64,000 nucleotides of DNA from Cruorifilaria tuberocauda (taxonomy: Eukaryota > Nematoda > Chromadorea > Rhabditida > Onchocercidae): contig JABVXU010000056.1 of NCBI GenBank assembly GCA_013365365.1, positions 149,302 through 213,301 on the forward strand, in the 5' to 3' direction. The stretch's first letter is position 1. Every line of letters starts with the position of its first letter. Of this stretch, positions 28,263 through 48,176 are shown piece by piece. Made by a program: the position numbers and the translations under genes. Below the pieces are notes generated by a model that saw only the letters and a list, made by a program, of their open reading frames with translations, searched no databases and was not told where the DNA came from.

Positions 28263-28466
28263 TGTGGCTTTAGCGCTCAATTGTTTAATATTTTTAACAG
28301 AATATCGCAAAAGATAAGAAGATTAGCACAGTTCTGTACCGATAGAAGAAAGCCGATGGATCTTGTCGCAAGTGATAAACCAAAATTGATAGAGTTAAAA
28401 AAGGCACGGACAATTATTGCGCCTTACAATGATAGTATCATTTTTTGTTTGGTGATTTTAAGATGA
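28263..28466 (+). CDS. Orphan ORF, possible exon of an unknown gene
   Basis: The open frame of about 68 codons has no ATG at its beginning; the only internal Met is within RRKPMDLVASDKPKL. A 'tggctttag' acceptor-like site lies near its start. The peptide is basic and compositionally ordinary, with no family I recognise. It could be an exon whose neighbours I cannot place, or chance. Confidence 0.2.
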   Translation, partial: CGFSAQLFNIFNRISQKIRRLAQFCTDRRKPMDLVASDKPKLIELKKARTIIAPYNDSIIFCLVILR

Positions 28467-28884
28467 AGTAAGTACTTTGCTGTAGCACTATATATTTCTT
28501 TATTGATAAATAGAGTACACGGTAGATGGATACAGTAGTTAAAAAAGATGAAGGAAAAAGAAAACGGGCCTTCCGATTCTTGGCTACTGCCATGTAACTT
28601 CAATTACAGTACCAATACAAGCTTACAAAATTCCTCTTTTGATCATTTATTCATTTATCATTCATGATATTGTAAATATAACAAATCATTGCAAAGCTCT
28701 TCCTTAAATGATCCCATCGCGAGTCATTACAACTCAAATCTGAAATTTTGTTTCTGCTTATGATGCACAACACCTATCTACGATATTCTTTATTGTACAT
28801 TTAAGCCAGTCATTCATATTAATCATTATATAATACCCATTATAACTTTATCATTATCATGTAATCATTATCATCCATTCTTCT

Positions 28885-29225
28885 CCATCTTTATTATTAC
28901 TACGATTGTTATTATTATTATTACCATGCGATTAATTGTCATTATTTATTGTTTTTTATTGTTATTACTACTATTATTATATTACACTACTATTACTATA
29001 ACTATTACTACTACTAATAATAATACAATGTCATTATTATCATTGCTATTAATAATAATAACGGTATTATTATTATTATCGCTATTAATAGTGATATTAT
29101 TATTGTTCTTATTGATAATAATATTTTTATTACCACTTTTATTATTACTATTATCATTATTATTATTGTCATCATCATTATTATTATTATTACTATTATT
29201 ATTATTACAGTTGTTATGTCGCTAT
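28885..29225. repeat. (TTA)n / ATT-type triplet array
   Basis: About 340 bases of imperfect TTA, TTG, ATT and ACT triplets. The Leu/Ile-rich frame that stays open through it is a product of the triplet period, not a gene. Confidence 0.85.
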
Positions 29226-29867
29226 CGCTGTCAACATTACTACAATAATTGTTGTTATCTTAATGACACTTTTTTCAGAAAATAATTTGTATTTTCAATA
29301 ACTGCATGTAATCGTTATAATAGCAAATTTTTTTGAAACTACATACTTTGTTTCTATTGTTTTCTTCGAAAGAATTTTCATTATTTTATGTTCTAAATAA
29401 ATTTCAAAATCCCTAATATTAAGCTCATCAGAAATTTTTGATTTTTCAAATTGCAATTTAAATTTCATTTTATTTTTTCTCCGGATCTTTATGAGTCCAT
29501 TCATTTTTTATTCTTTTTTGAAGTCGTGTATTTTTGTAACAGCGGGTATGTATAAACCAATAATGCAACATACAAACAAAAATTCTTGGTTTTCCGATAT
29601 TTAATTATAATATATGCATTTGTCCACAGAATTATTATTAATCTTTTGTAAATTTTAAAAATCTCTTCAGCACCCCATCATTTAACTTTGTCAGTGTTTC
29701 ATTCTTATATTCCGTCTGTTTTAAACTATAAACTTGAAGAGCTTCTATCAATAATAAGACATTATTCGGCTGTTGCATCACATCGATGATCTAATTTAAA
29801 TTATTAAGCATGGCATCAGATTTTTCTGAGCAGATATATATATCGATTAATTTGCAAATCGCAGAGA

Positions 29868-30147
29868 TAAATGGATGAATTGTCTGTTTGAGATAAATAA
29901 TTATAAATTCAAAAAGTTCAATCTTATTAGTCAACCAAATAGATCCATTAGATTTTTTCTTAGAAAAAAGTTTCTCATTTGGATGGCAGCTATTCCATTA
30001 TTCTATTGTACATTACCATTATTTCCTATAAAATGTATTCAATTGGTAATTGATGGCAGGAAAGTTCACAATCGGCTAATCTCGTTCGAATGGTCCTATT
30101 ATTCAAATACAGATGGCATAGCTAGACGCTATAATAATTATTTGTAA
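29868..30147 (+). CDS. Orphan ORF, 90 residues
   Basis: The ATG at about 29875 opens a frame to TAA at 30147. The peptide has a hydrophobic stretch in the middle (roughly residues 30-55) and no repeat character. I do not recognise it. The codons are strongly AT-biased and no splice partner is evident, so this is weak evidence of a gene. Confidence 0.2.
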
Positions 30148-31023
30148 TTTGAGCTATACCTATATATCCGTTCTTATTCTCCGTTAACGTTTTACTTTAG
30201 AGTTTGCCAAAAATTGGGTTTATCTTTCTGCTTCAGAATTAAAATTAAACAAAAAGTAACGTATAATTTTCTTCCATTCTATCACTGTAGATAGTTGTTT
30301 GTTTTTGCAGATATATCAGAAACGGTTTCAAATTTCGGATGATTTACTTTGTTTCAAACGGATGAAAAATATATGCACAGTCGAATGTATAAATGTACTA
30401 ATTCTCGTCTTTATGTGCTCCTTTTATTTAATTAAAATAATATGTACGCCTTTCCGTGCGTTTCCATGTATATGTGTGGGTGTTCCTCTTCATTTCATTT
30501 TATCATAAATTATTTTATTTCATTATTATCATTACTATGATTAATATTATTATATTATTATCAATGATAAAAACTTCCTGAAATACCTTTTGCAAAAATT
30601 TTACAAGAAAATTTAATCTGATAGCTTTTGAATGACTGATTGTACTGATAGGGGTGGACGAGGTGTAATGACGTCTCTTTTAAATGTACAGTACAATCCA
30701 AAAAAGAATTATGAATCATGTGTAGTATGTAGCCGAGAACCTGAAACTCATACCAACAAGGTTATATAAGAGATAAGCCCTTATTCGGAATCGGAATTAA
30801 TCTCAGCTGAATGGATGATTAGCCCAGTCGCGTTAAATGATAACAATATGATATGATATGATAACAAACGGACACCGTACTCGTAATGAAAATTTACCAG
30901 CCGACATCGAACAGCTGAATTCAGAGGTTTGCAATAATTAAGATTAGTGCTACACAACAATGCCAGCTGTTGTGTTATAGCTAGTGAGATAGCATGAAAA
31001 AATATGGGTTCATTTGATTAATT

Positions 31024-31813
31024 TTGGAAGAGAGTAATACACGGGAATTGATTTCCGTAACGGAGATCTGTTCGACGATACTTTTAAACACAGGAGGAGA
31101 AAGGAAAAGGTTGGATAAATCTAAAAGATCCATTCATTCATCTTTTTTCAAGGGTCATTCTCAAGAAAGTGAAGTTGTACGTTCACGGAAGAGACGTCAT
31201 ATAACCAACTCAAATGGAACTGTATGGAAATATACGAAAAATGAATGTATTAAGCATTTAATCGGAAACTACGTGAATATCCATCAAGAAAAGAGCTCTG
31301 AGCAGAAGGATTGCATAGGAAAATTCGGCGGAAACCTATATATACATATTATGACTTTTATGCGCGAACATATAGGGGTGTTAGTGAGATTCAATTTTAC
31401 TTCAAATTCATATAAGATGTATTAGCATAATCTAAATTGGATGCTTCTACATATCAGCCCTAGATGATCTTCACTTCAGACAAATAGTCTTTGGGATACA
31501 AATGAAATTGTTGAACGCGGTAAAAAAGAAGATATCATTCTAATAGTGAAATCTCAACAGCAAGATGCTACTGTGAACAAATGAATGGATAGCATATGAT
31601 CATTCTTGTCATTAGAAGCCATTGATACGTGTATTTGAAGTGTGTGTACACTTTCGTGATATTTCACGTAAATTATTGAAAGCAGAAATTATCTATTCAT
31701 TAGAAAGAGCGTTTGCGAAGGGTTACATTCAACAGCATTCTCACATGCATATAGGGCGCGTACCGGGTGCTTGTATCACAGCTTTAGTAAGTATAAAATG
31801 GTGTGAAATCAGT
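31024..31813 (+). other. Possible 5' exons of the coiled-coil gene
   Basis: Two open stretches precede the coiled-coil gene. The first (31024-31425) is Lys/Arg/Ser-rich, has no N-terminal ATG and no obvious donor. The second ends at 31813 in front of GTAAGT (31814), with GRVPGACITAL as its last codons. It joins in phase 0 to the exon at 31962, which is open upstream of its ATG. The second could therefore be a true upstream exon; the first is uncertain. Confidence 0.3.
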
Positions 31814-32012
31814 TTAGAATAATATTTGTGATTTGAAAGCTGTGGGAAAGAGAAATGGATTTCGTATGATATCGTGATAATCATTTGGAGACTAAGTTGC
31901 TCATTTATTTCATGAATATTTTAAACTGCAAAATTTTTAAACGTTTTGTTATTTTCTACAGATAGATAGTAGTTCATCACATAGCTCTTTTCAACAATTT
32001 TTATCTCCTACA

Positions 32013-35000
32013 ATGCATTCTGATGAAAACGATGAAAAATGTGTGGTGGAACAATTCCGTAAAGAATTGCGTGATTTAAGTAAGGAACAGTCATATTTTA
32101 TTGCTTCCTTAATTGATTGGAATATTTTAATTCATATGAAATTTTAAGGTAATAAGTAAATTCCACTGCTAATTACTCTAACATTAATTTCTAGCATGGG
32201 ACGAGGAAGAGATAAAGCAGACGCTGGAAAAACACCAATACAAAAATGAAGGTTGCTCTGAAAATAATAACGCATGCATGAATACAAATATACTTTATTA
32301 TGGTTGAATTTTTTTTTTATCTTACAATTTTCTAGAAGCTAATAAAGAAAGAAATGAAATTAAATTGATTTTGGAAAAAGAGGAAATGGAAATTGCCAAG
32401 AAAGAAGAAGAATTAAAACATTTTCGAGCTCGGGTACAGTTACTGCACGAAAAGATTGAGAAGTATGTTGTATTTGATTTATTCATTACAATACTTTCTG
32501 ACATGGTAATAATGACTAAAGATATGTACTGTTGTTCATTAAAGCTATTTAGCAATCTTTTTTTTAATATAGTTGACGTAGGGATTATAAAAAGAATCAT
32601 CACCAAAGGCATTTGTAATTCCTGGTTTCGGCTTTTAGGATAAGTAAGAGGGCTAAATACGCGTATCGTCTCTCAAACTTGATATCTGAGATTCGAAATT
32701 TAGCTAACACTTTCTTTGTTTCAGTGTGTTGTAACATACCAACTGTTAATCACTTTACCGCTGAAATCATAAAATTAACAGTTTTTCCATGATTAATCTA
32801 TGTATTATTATGTTAATTTACAGCATGCGCCAGCAGATCTTTATAAATCAGATGCGAAAAGAAGAAGCTGACGATCGGATTGAAGAACTGAAAAAGACTG
32901 TATAATTTTAATCTACAGTTTGCGTAAAGTTTGCTCATTTTTATTTCTTGCTATAAATTTACGTATATTTTTAGTTGGAGGAAGTAAAAGTGAAAGAAAA
33001 GGCTGGCCATCAACTCCTCACAGATCGCTTGAAAGCTGTTCAGAACAAATTGCTAAATGCTCCTTGGGTTATTGAGCGTCTTAAGGTTGTACAATTTTCA
33101 TCAATAAGAGGTTTATTTTTTGTTTGTAGATAAAATTATGCGAACTGGAGTTAATTTGTTGTAGGAAAAAGAAGAACTGGCTAATATCTTTAAACAAATT
33201 GAGGAGGTTCGAACGAGGAAGGAGCAACTACTGAAGTCCATTCAAGAGAAAGAGGCCATTTGTTTGTATTTAACTGATACCTGTCGATTATAGTTTGGGA
33301 CGCATTTTGTTTTGAGAAACACTTAGTCCGTTTGATACTATTAAAAGCTTAGTGACCTTCAATGAAATAGGTAAAATAAATGAATTACCTTGGAATAATT
33401 TGATATATTTGAGTTCTATGACTTTTCTTGAAATTTGGATGTTCAGTTGCAGGAAGTCAGGAGCTACCATTTACAAATTTCTGTGTCTCAATCGCCGCTT
33501 TAGCGTTAAAAAATCATTCTCTTTTGAAAAAGCTGGCACAAGAATATGTGGCTATTGCACAGGTAATTAATTGCTATTGTTTTGCATATTCAAATCTAGA
33601 AGCTGTCGCAAATTGACAGTGAGTCTGATGATCATTATGAAATTTCTGTAGTCTTTTTTGATAGGCTCTTAATGTATCTCAAATGCCCAGAAAAGATTTT
33701 TGTTTCATTAACAGTAGAAAGCGTGAAGTTTTAATAAAGTTGCAGATGTATGATTAAAGCAGAATTTCTATTTATGTGGGATCCATATTTTTAGAAATAT
33801 GTTTCGGAAAAAAAAAGTCTCTCAGATATTCAGATAAAATTAGAATCAAATGAATTTGGACATTTACCATAACATATAATCGCTACTTATTGTTTACAGA
33901 AACATTCAGTTGTTTGTCTTTTACCCTAGAAATATCATTAACCTTTAGATCACACGAGAATTATCAAATCAGGGGATTTTGGATACGTCAATACAATCAC
34001 AGTGCAGTCAGTCACAGAATGGCCAAATCCAACCGCTTGAGGTAGATTGAAGTTTCCTTGAAAATGGATTTTCAGAATATAAATTTGTTTCGAATTTGCT
34101 AAATTCATTATACTGAAAAGCGAAATAGCGTTGCTTTTCGAAATGACTCTTGATGTTCCGGTATGTTTTAAATAATTATTACTAATTAATTTTTTCGTTA
34201 TTTATATACACGGACAATAAGGTGTAAGGAACTTCAAAAATGAATTGGAAAAGATGGTATGAAGAAATATTCATTCATATCACCCGAGCAATGGGCGAAT
34301 TTTTCCCTATCATTATTACGGATGCTACGTCAAGGATTAATAAGCAAATATATCTGTTGTTATCATCAGGCTACTAGTGATTTTAGGAAAAAGAGGAATC
34401 TTCGTTGTGTCTGAATAATGTTAGGGATGGTAATGGAGGTGAGGAAACGGGACCGCTTGATTGCATGCGAGAAAAAACAACTGGAGGAACTGCAATAAAT
34501 TTTCAAGTATTTTTTAAATCTCTCGTTTTGTATATAAAACTTTTTTATTAAGCGACCATGAAATATTCATTTAATTTACAATTAAATTTAGATCGACGAT
34601 CAAGTTCATCTTAACTTTGAAGAGGAAGGGGACACAACTATAACCATGCCAGCTGTAAATGATGACAAATTAATGAAAGATACTATGCTTATTATTATAG
34701 ACGAGGTTTGTTTAGTGCGAAGAAGCATTTGTGCAAGAATTAGTCTGCTACTTTGAAACTTTTGTTTTAAATCAGAACTGAATTTTTGGACTTGAATTTA
34801 AAATCCAGTGTGAAAATTGCTGCATACTTTGAATTTATCGGAGTCTAGTTTGCATATGACTTAAATAAATTTAGTTTCCTTTTTTCCATTCTTGTAATCT
34901 TTCAGTCTTATAATAGTTAGTAAGTATCATTCTTTAATTAATTGACTGAAAAGATTATTACCTCAGGAAATCGAAAGTACTGTACCAAATACAGTGATGG

Positions 35001-36466
35001 AAGTGGATAAGAGTCATGAAGTTAACCAGACCTCCAACGAATTGAAAACGAATGCTGCAGAGTTTGAGGAAAGAATAACTGACTTCAGTGAAAAAAATGA
35101 TTCGATTGATGTGAATATTGGGCCGAGTCAGACTTCTGATAAGGTTATTTACCATTTTCAAGTAGACTCTCGATTTGAAATGTTTTTGGTATATTAATAA
35201 ATAATTGATTTATTGACAGGATATCATTTGCCATAGATCTTGCGAAGATAATGGCAATATAAATTAGCGAGAAGACTATTATTGCGATAAGCTGTTGGGA
35301 TGAAAAATTTCGGGAATTTTTTATGTCCATTAATTAATCCATTAATTCCTCCATTAATTTGCAGGATAGTAACATTGACAGTAACTTCGTTTCAAATTGC
35401 ATTGATAATTGCGAAGACGTGGTAGCTGCAGTATCTGGTGGAAGTGAGGGAGAGAGCCTTGTTGGTTATACTGATGGTAAGTGAGACAGGTTGCACTGAT
35501 GTACACTACCAAAACTTCAGAGTTGTAAAGTGATGATATTACCATATATCGGTTGAGGTCATATTTCGACAGACGAAAGCGTACCACGTCCTAATTATCT
35601 AATAAAATACTTGCTTACTTAAATTAATTATTTCACAGAAAATAGCATTTATCTCATTCTATTACTTGCTTTCTCTTATAGTTTTATTCCAATACAAATA
35701 TATTCTAATCAAAGCGATTTAAAAATTTTTTTTACTTCTTAACATTACTTCTTTATCTTTATCTTTCAGGCGAATGTGAAACGGTTTTAGACGATAATAT
35801 GCAACTAATACAAGGTGCTTCATCTGATCTGGATCCAACCAATTTCTTTGAAACTGTAAGTTATTTAGTAATTTCAAATTTCTTTAAATCATTCTGAACT
35901 TACGACTGCAACTTCACAATGAGCTTAGTAGTTCTCTGGAAAATAAAAATTTTGCTTATATGAATATTTTAAAGTTTACAAATTTCGCCCCCAATATATC
36001 GGCAGTGAATTCATCGAATGCTTGTGTCGGCATGGATACAGAGTTTGATGCATCTGCAATTTTTAATCTCTCAGCTATAATGCAAAGTGAGCTATCGTTA
36101 AATATTGAATTGAAATTTGACTTTAGAAGATGAATACTACTTAAATATTTGTTGGTTTATTTTCCAAACCAATGTAAATTCAATTTACTTTTCTTCAGGA
36201 AGAAAATAATAAGCCTTTACTTTTCAAGCTAACAAAGTTATGTTTGTCATATTAATAACAAAATAATACAATTAAATTCCAATTTCTTTCAAGACCAGTC
36301 TGGATCAGTTGCTGGTGCTAGTGATTACATGGCACTTTTCGATGGTGCTGACACAAATGCATCGTCTCATGACAATGTAGGTTTCGAATTGAATTTCAGC
36401 AACTTGCCTGGTGAAAATAAATATAAGGATACGACAGAGAAAAACGACCGTTTTTTCGATTTCTAA
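32013..36466 (+). CDS. Unrecognised coiled-coil protein with acidic tail (15 exons)
   Basis: Exons: 32013-32079, 32195-32251, 32336-32462, 32824-32899, 32975-33085, 33165-33261, 33447-33562, 33949-34041, 34387-34506, 34592-34705, 34967-35143, 35365-35476, 35770-35855, 35975-36086, 36294-36466. All junctions keep phase, giving 545 residues. Residues about 20-205 are highly charged and heptad-like (KEEELKHFRARVQLLHEKIE), as in coiled coils. The remainder is acidic and Ser/Asn/Asp-rich, ending in ...NDRFFDF. No enzymatic motif is seen and I cannot assign a family; a scaffold or cytoskeletal role would be a guess. The start is uncertain because the first exon is open back to 31962 and may continue from an upstream exon. 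One further putative exon (33665-33748) was left out because it does not fit phase. Confidence 0.75.
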
Positions 36467-38446
36467 TTGATAGACAATGTGCATGAGTTTGATATGGTTT
36501 TTGAAGTTTGATATATTTAATCTTTTATTCTATACATTAGAATCTGTGAAGACTTTTGTGTTTTTTGTTCTTTTGAATATAACAATATCGTTTTTTTGTC
36601 TTAAAATTATAGCATAATTTGGAAGTGAAAGTAAGATAAATTTGGAAAGATTAATCGGTAAGAATCTCGTTCACTCTCCAACTCATCATAGCTCTCAACA
36701 TAAAGCAAATGATGTATGCATTCAAAATCAACAATACATGATCTTAGACATGAGCCCACAAGCAGCGTGAAATGAAATTCCTCTATTAAGCAAAAGAGCG
36801 AATGCTACTGAAAGGAACTACAGAAAAAGAAATGAAAAAAAAAGAAACAAAAAAGTGAAAAGAAATCTTATGCTAGTTTGAGAGCTTTGTTTATATGTAA
36901 GTTAAATTAAATACATTTAATGTAGCTAATTATTCTGTCATATATTCACAATTGAAATTTTGATAATAAATGGAAATACAAAGGGTTATTCTTTGCGCTT
37001 AACAAATATCCAAAATGCTTTTCGCAGTTCCCATCAATTGAAAATTTCTGCATACATGCATGTTTCATTCTCCCATCCCAACAGTCAAACTCTTGTCCTA
37101 CAACTGCATCGCAATTTATCTAGCCAACGATGTCAACCATAGATGCTATAGAAGTAAGAAGATTATACATACTACGTAGAACTTGGAGCAACACCACTTA
37201 GAACAACATTAATCTCATTTACAAATTTTCCCCATCAAAGATATGATATACTGATAACAAACAGTATGGATAGATATCCTTTTAATTCTTTCCATCCTAA
37301 ACGTCATTCCACCAATATCGCTGGCTAAAATCTAGAAATTGAACATAAGAAATTTGAAATTTGAACCATAAGAAGTTATCACCAACAAACAACCAGGCAT
37401 AACTCTGGGATTTTAACAAATGATATTCAACCCTATGGCATATGAAATGAAGAGTTTCACTTTAGCCTACATATCAGGAGGTACAGTGATTTAAATCCTG
37501 AAATCCTTAATTTCTAGATTCATCTCTCAAACTTGAATTTTTTTGCTCTTCGTTTAAAATATCTGGAATAGTGGACAAAATTAAAATTTATTTACATAAT
37601 AAAAGAGGTACAAAAATTAAAAAAGAAATACCTGAATACATTAAACCTGACATGATATTTATCAATTGATACATATCGGTAATATTGATGTGAAATTTCA
37701 ATTTTGTGAAACAAAATCTTTCCTAACTACAAAAAAACATACAATTTTCCAATTATTAAATCAAAATATTACATATATCAGCTACTTTCAAACATTATTA
37801 GGAAAGCATTTGTATATAATTTGCATGTTAACTTCAAAAAAGTTCACAATATCCAAAAAGTTCGTCGAAAATCGTCTATAAATGCGATATCATTCCGAAT
37901 TTATAAAGAATATTTATGGATTTGTCAAAAGGAATTTCAATTTTTTCTCCAAACAGATCACTGATGCATAAATTATTTTGTAATATAGAAGATATTCTTG
38001 AAGATGAATAAAGAAAATATAATCTAAAAAAACAATGTGATATTGAAATAAAAATACACAAAACCACTCCATGTCTTTTCAAATCTAATGAACAAAATAA
38101 TTGCACAAAAATCTTTTTTGAATATAATTTTATTTAAATACACTAATTTCCAAATAAAAAAGACTACATGCAAATTCAAAATTCTAGTTTTAATTACAAA
38201 ACAACCACATTGCTGAAAAATGAAATGTTATACGTTTGAATACATTAATAAATGAAAACACTGTTTCTATTTGTAATTCTTCTATAAATATGTCACATGA
38301 TTGTTGCCGGTATAGAATTTCCAATACAAAACATTGCAGAAGCATAAGAAGACTTCTTCAATTAAATCTTTTCCACAGGATAAAAAATAAGAATCAAGGA
38401 TGAAAAACTGCTAACATTTAAAAGACTATACAGTAACCTAAGAAAA
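36467..38446. other. Intergenic region between convergent genes
   Basis: About 2 kb between the ends of the coiled-coil gene (+) and the 117-residue gene (-). It is AT-rich with no coherent exon structure. It presumably contains both 3' UTRs. Confidence 0.6.
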
Positions 38447-39172
38447 TTAACTGAATTTTTGAATAAAATTAGAATCAACAGCAACGGCTCGTATTTTTGC
38501 ACGTTCATCATTCCAGTCAAATCTAAATAATAAAAGAAATAAAGATTTAAAAATCCATAAAGATGCAAATTACGGATCAAAATAAACCAATCTTTAGTAC
38601 TTTACTAGATAACTTCAAGTGAAGTGATTGCGCAGAAGTCATATTTAATGAAAATTACAGTTAGTAGAAGAATTCGAATCATAAAATTAAAACGTAAAAT
38701 GATTACTAACTCCGCATTAGATGAACTTTTCCTTCGTTTCTTTGGTGGATCTTTCTTCAGTTCGTTGATTTCGCTATCAAAAATACGGAATGTGCTGTTG
38801 CTCAGCAATCTTATTCCCGTTTCTTTCCAGCATTCAGAATTGGAAATGCAAGCATTGTTATGTTGATTGACTACTTTCAAACGACTGAAAAAATAACATT
38901 TCAGAAATTTTATAAATAATAAAGGATAAAAAATCTTTAAATCTGAAAATTGAAAACTTCAATTTCTTAAAAAAAAATCTCACAATATGCCATAAGTAAT
39001 CATTGTTGAATAAATAGTTTTAAACTATTTCTAAAACATTTCGGATAAAGCTGGGTACAAAAAGTTACCTTTCAATTATTTCATCCAAAACACGTCGAAT
39101 TACTTCCACATCATTATCAGTAGGAACATTCTTTCCATCATTCGTGTTAATCGGTTCGTCCAATTCCATCAT
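38447..39172 (-). CDS. Unrecognised 117-residue protein with NLS-like cluster (3 exons)
   Basis: Exons on the minus strand: 39172-39069, 38884-38711, 38522-38447, phase-consistent, 117 residues, TAA stop. The N-terminus is acidic (MMELDEPINTNDG), followed by a likely helix (EVIRRVLDEIIER), then ordinary globular sequence, then KKDPPKKRRKSSS, which looks like a classical nuclear-localisation signal. It ends in FDWNDERAKIRAVAVDSNFIQKFS-type sequence. An in-frame TAG precedes the coding frame at an acceptor-like 'atgtttag', so the ATG at 39172 is the likely start and that site may be a spliced-leader acceptor. I do not recognise the family. It lies about 1 kb downstream of the UBE3B-like gene on the same strand. 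Confidence 0.7.
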
Positions 39173-40188
39173 TGAAGACACTTCAACAGCATATTTTACC
39201 TAAACATTTTCAAAAACTTGTCGCGCCCGAGAAAATAAAGATGAAAATAATGAATGATGTTATCAAAGCTACAATCAAAACAATCTGAATTTCAGTGAGA
39301 TGACAAACTAAGGCATACATGAAGTTTGGCAATAGCAATTCATAGATATGACACAAAATTGATATGAAGTATTTATTGCGTATAAGTGAAAAAAATATAT
39401 TCGATTAATTACGAAGTCTTCATTCAAGATCTACTTGAGTTTCTATATAGTTATTATTATATATAAGTTCAGTTTACATACATTCGATTTCAGAAAGCAG
39501 AGAAAGCAACACTGAAGGAATATGGAGATATGTCATATCGTAGGATCATAAAACAAAACTATGCACAATGTATTATATAGACAGCGTATCAAATGCAAAA
39601 TGACTATATGATCATGTACATAAGCTCATTTTTTTAATTTTGTTTGATTTTTCATATATGAAATTATAGTATCTACAACAGCATGTTTACAACTGCAAAA
39701 TAGAAGCATAATCATAAAATACTTCAAATGAAAAAAGTACTTAACTTTTGGGGGAAAAAATGAATTGGAATGCTGTAGCAAAATATGGAATCAATTTGAC
39801 ATGTTCAAAAAAAAAAGAAATCTGAGTTATTTACACTTTCATATCATAATACGATAATAAAGAGGAAATTTATAGCTATTGGCCAACATTTCCGTATTTC
39901 AAAAGCTTATACCAAGTGAGAATATTCCACTAAATCCCAGCAATTTAAATTCGAACAAAAAATTAACTTTTATAATAAATCCGTGAAATTTCATTTTCAT
40001 GGAGAGGAAAAGGCAATAATCATTGTCTTAAATCATTTTGCATCACAACAGAAAAAGCAATGCTAGGATAATTACGCTCCGAATTACTAACTATCAATTC
40101 CCAACAAAATCATGAAAGAAGAAAAAATAATAAAGACTGAAACAATTCACAAAAATGCTGAAAATCAAAAAGCCAAAATCACCCAAAA
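39173..40188. other. Spacer between UBE3B-like and 117-residue genes
   Basis: About 1 kb, AT-rich, without coding structure. It should contain the UBE3B 3' UTR. If the two minus-strand genes were co-transcribed, the spliced-leader acceptor for the downstream gene would lie at about 39200. Confidence 0.5.
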
Positions 40189-46898
<6,710 letters not shown>

Positions 46899-48176
46899 TC
46901 TGCTTATGCAATTAACATTCTAATACTATAATTAAATTCATGTTAGACACGGAAAATCTCATTATATTCTTCATTTCTTCTATTGAAGAGAAATATCCTA
47001 AAATATTTTATCTGATCCAACATAGGTTTGACGAACTACCAACGATTTCCATTGATAGCTCATTTATAAAGAGATTAAGGACAATGGAAAATCATTATTA
47101 GTTCTTGTTTAACGTCAAGATCCCGGACTGAAATACTGAAAAACATCTTTACTTGAAGCTGATAGAGCCGAATAGAAATCGAGATCCATGCCATTTAATT
47201 TATACATCATGTACTTTAATTTTAAAAATGTACGGAATACACGATAACACATACCATGCTAAAAGTGAAAAAATGTTCAAGAAATAATTTATTCATTTAA
47301 AAATTAAACAAAATTTAAAAGATAAAACTTCATAAAGTAAAAGTATAATTCCTACAAAAAGAAATAATATTGGCTGCATAATGGTGAAAAGACATGATTA
47401 TATGACTAGAGGACAATTGACTGAAAGCGGAAAAACGCTTTAAAGCTTATCAACAACAAACAATAAACAACGGTGACAACAAAAAAGGCAACAGATTTGG
47501 AATTTAAATTAAAAATTTAAAGAAAAGGCAGAAAATTAGACGGAAGAAGAGAATGAAGAAATTTCAGCACGACTGCAGTAATTTCTTTTATTAAAAAGCA
47601 ATAACTTATTAAAGTGGATAAAATGCAACGTAGGAGATGATAATACAAAACTTTAATAGCACAGAAAAGCTGCATATAAACAGTGGTAAATCTGGAAGAG
47701 CGCATACCTTTCCTAAACCATCATGCACCACCAAACAATATCAATAGTGCATAAAATGCTATAGTAATTTTTAACAGTTAGATGGGAAATATCAAAGCTA
47801 TTTACTATGGATTAAACAAAAAAATGTCCTTAACCAAACCTATATTTCTCCCAATTGCATTAATTAAAATCATGGCTGTTCTCATTATAGTACAATTCAG
47901 ACGGCAACGGTAGATTACAGCAAGCATTTTTTTAAGTTAATGTACAAAAAATGCCAATATGTAGTCACTATTCTGGACATAATATATCAAGAATTTTAGA
48001 ATGTAACAAATATAAATTTAAGTATAACTTCAACAGATTTCAATTACTTTATCTTAACCAATTGTGTTGCTTATGTGTTAGTTACGGCGAAAGAAATAAC
48101 ATAATTTAATAGATTTACTTTGCACAAAAATATTAGAAGTATTTGATTCTGTTAGCTAAAAAACGTAGCATGAAAT
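46899..48176. other. Spacer between TMIE-like and UBE3B-like genes
   Basis: About 1.3 kb, AT-rich, no supported gene on either strand. A 62-codon minus-strand frame at 47517-47705 has no ATG-led domain and is ignored. Confidence 0.5.

Noticed and set aside
28926..29285. A 119-codon Leu/Ile-rich frame resembling a membrane protein
   Set aside because: It is the translation of a TTA/ATT triplet array, not a membrane protein.
33665..33866. Possible extra exons of the coiled-coil gene (beginning ALNVSQMPRKDF, and a second KKKSLSDIQIKLESNEF-type stretch)
   Set aside because: No donor/acceptor pair keeps phase into the exon at 33949, whereas direct joining from 33562 does.
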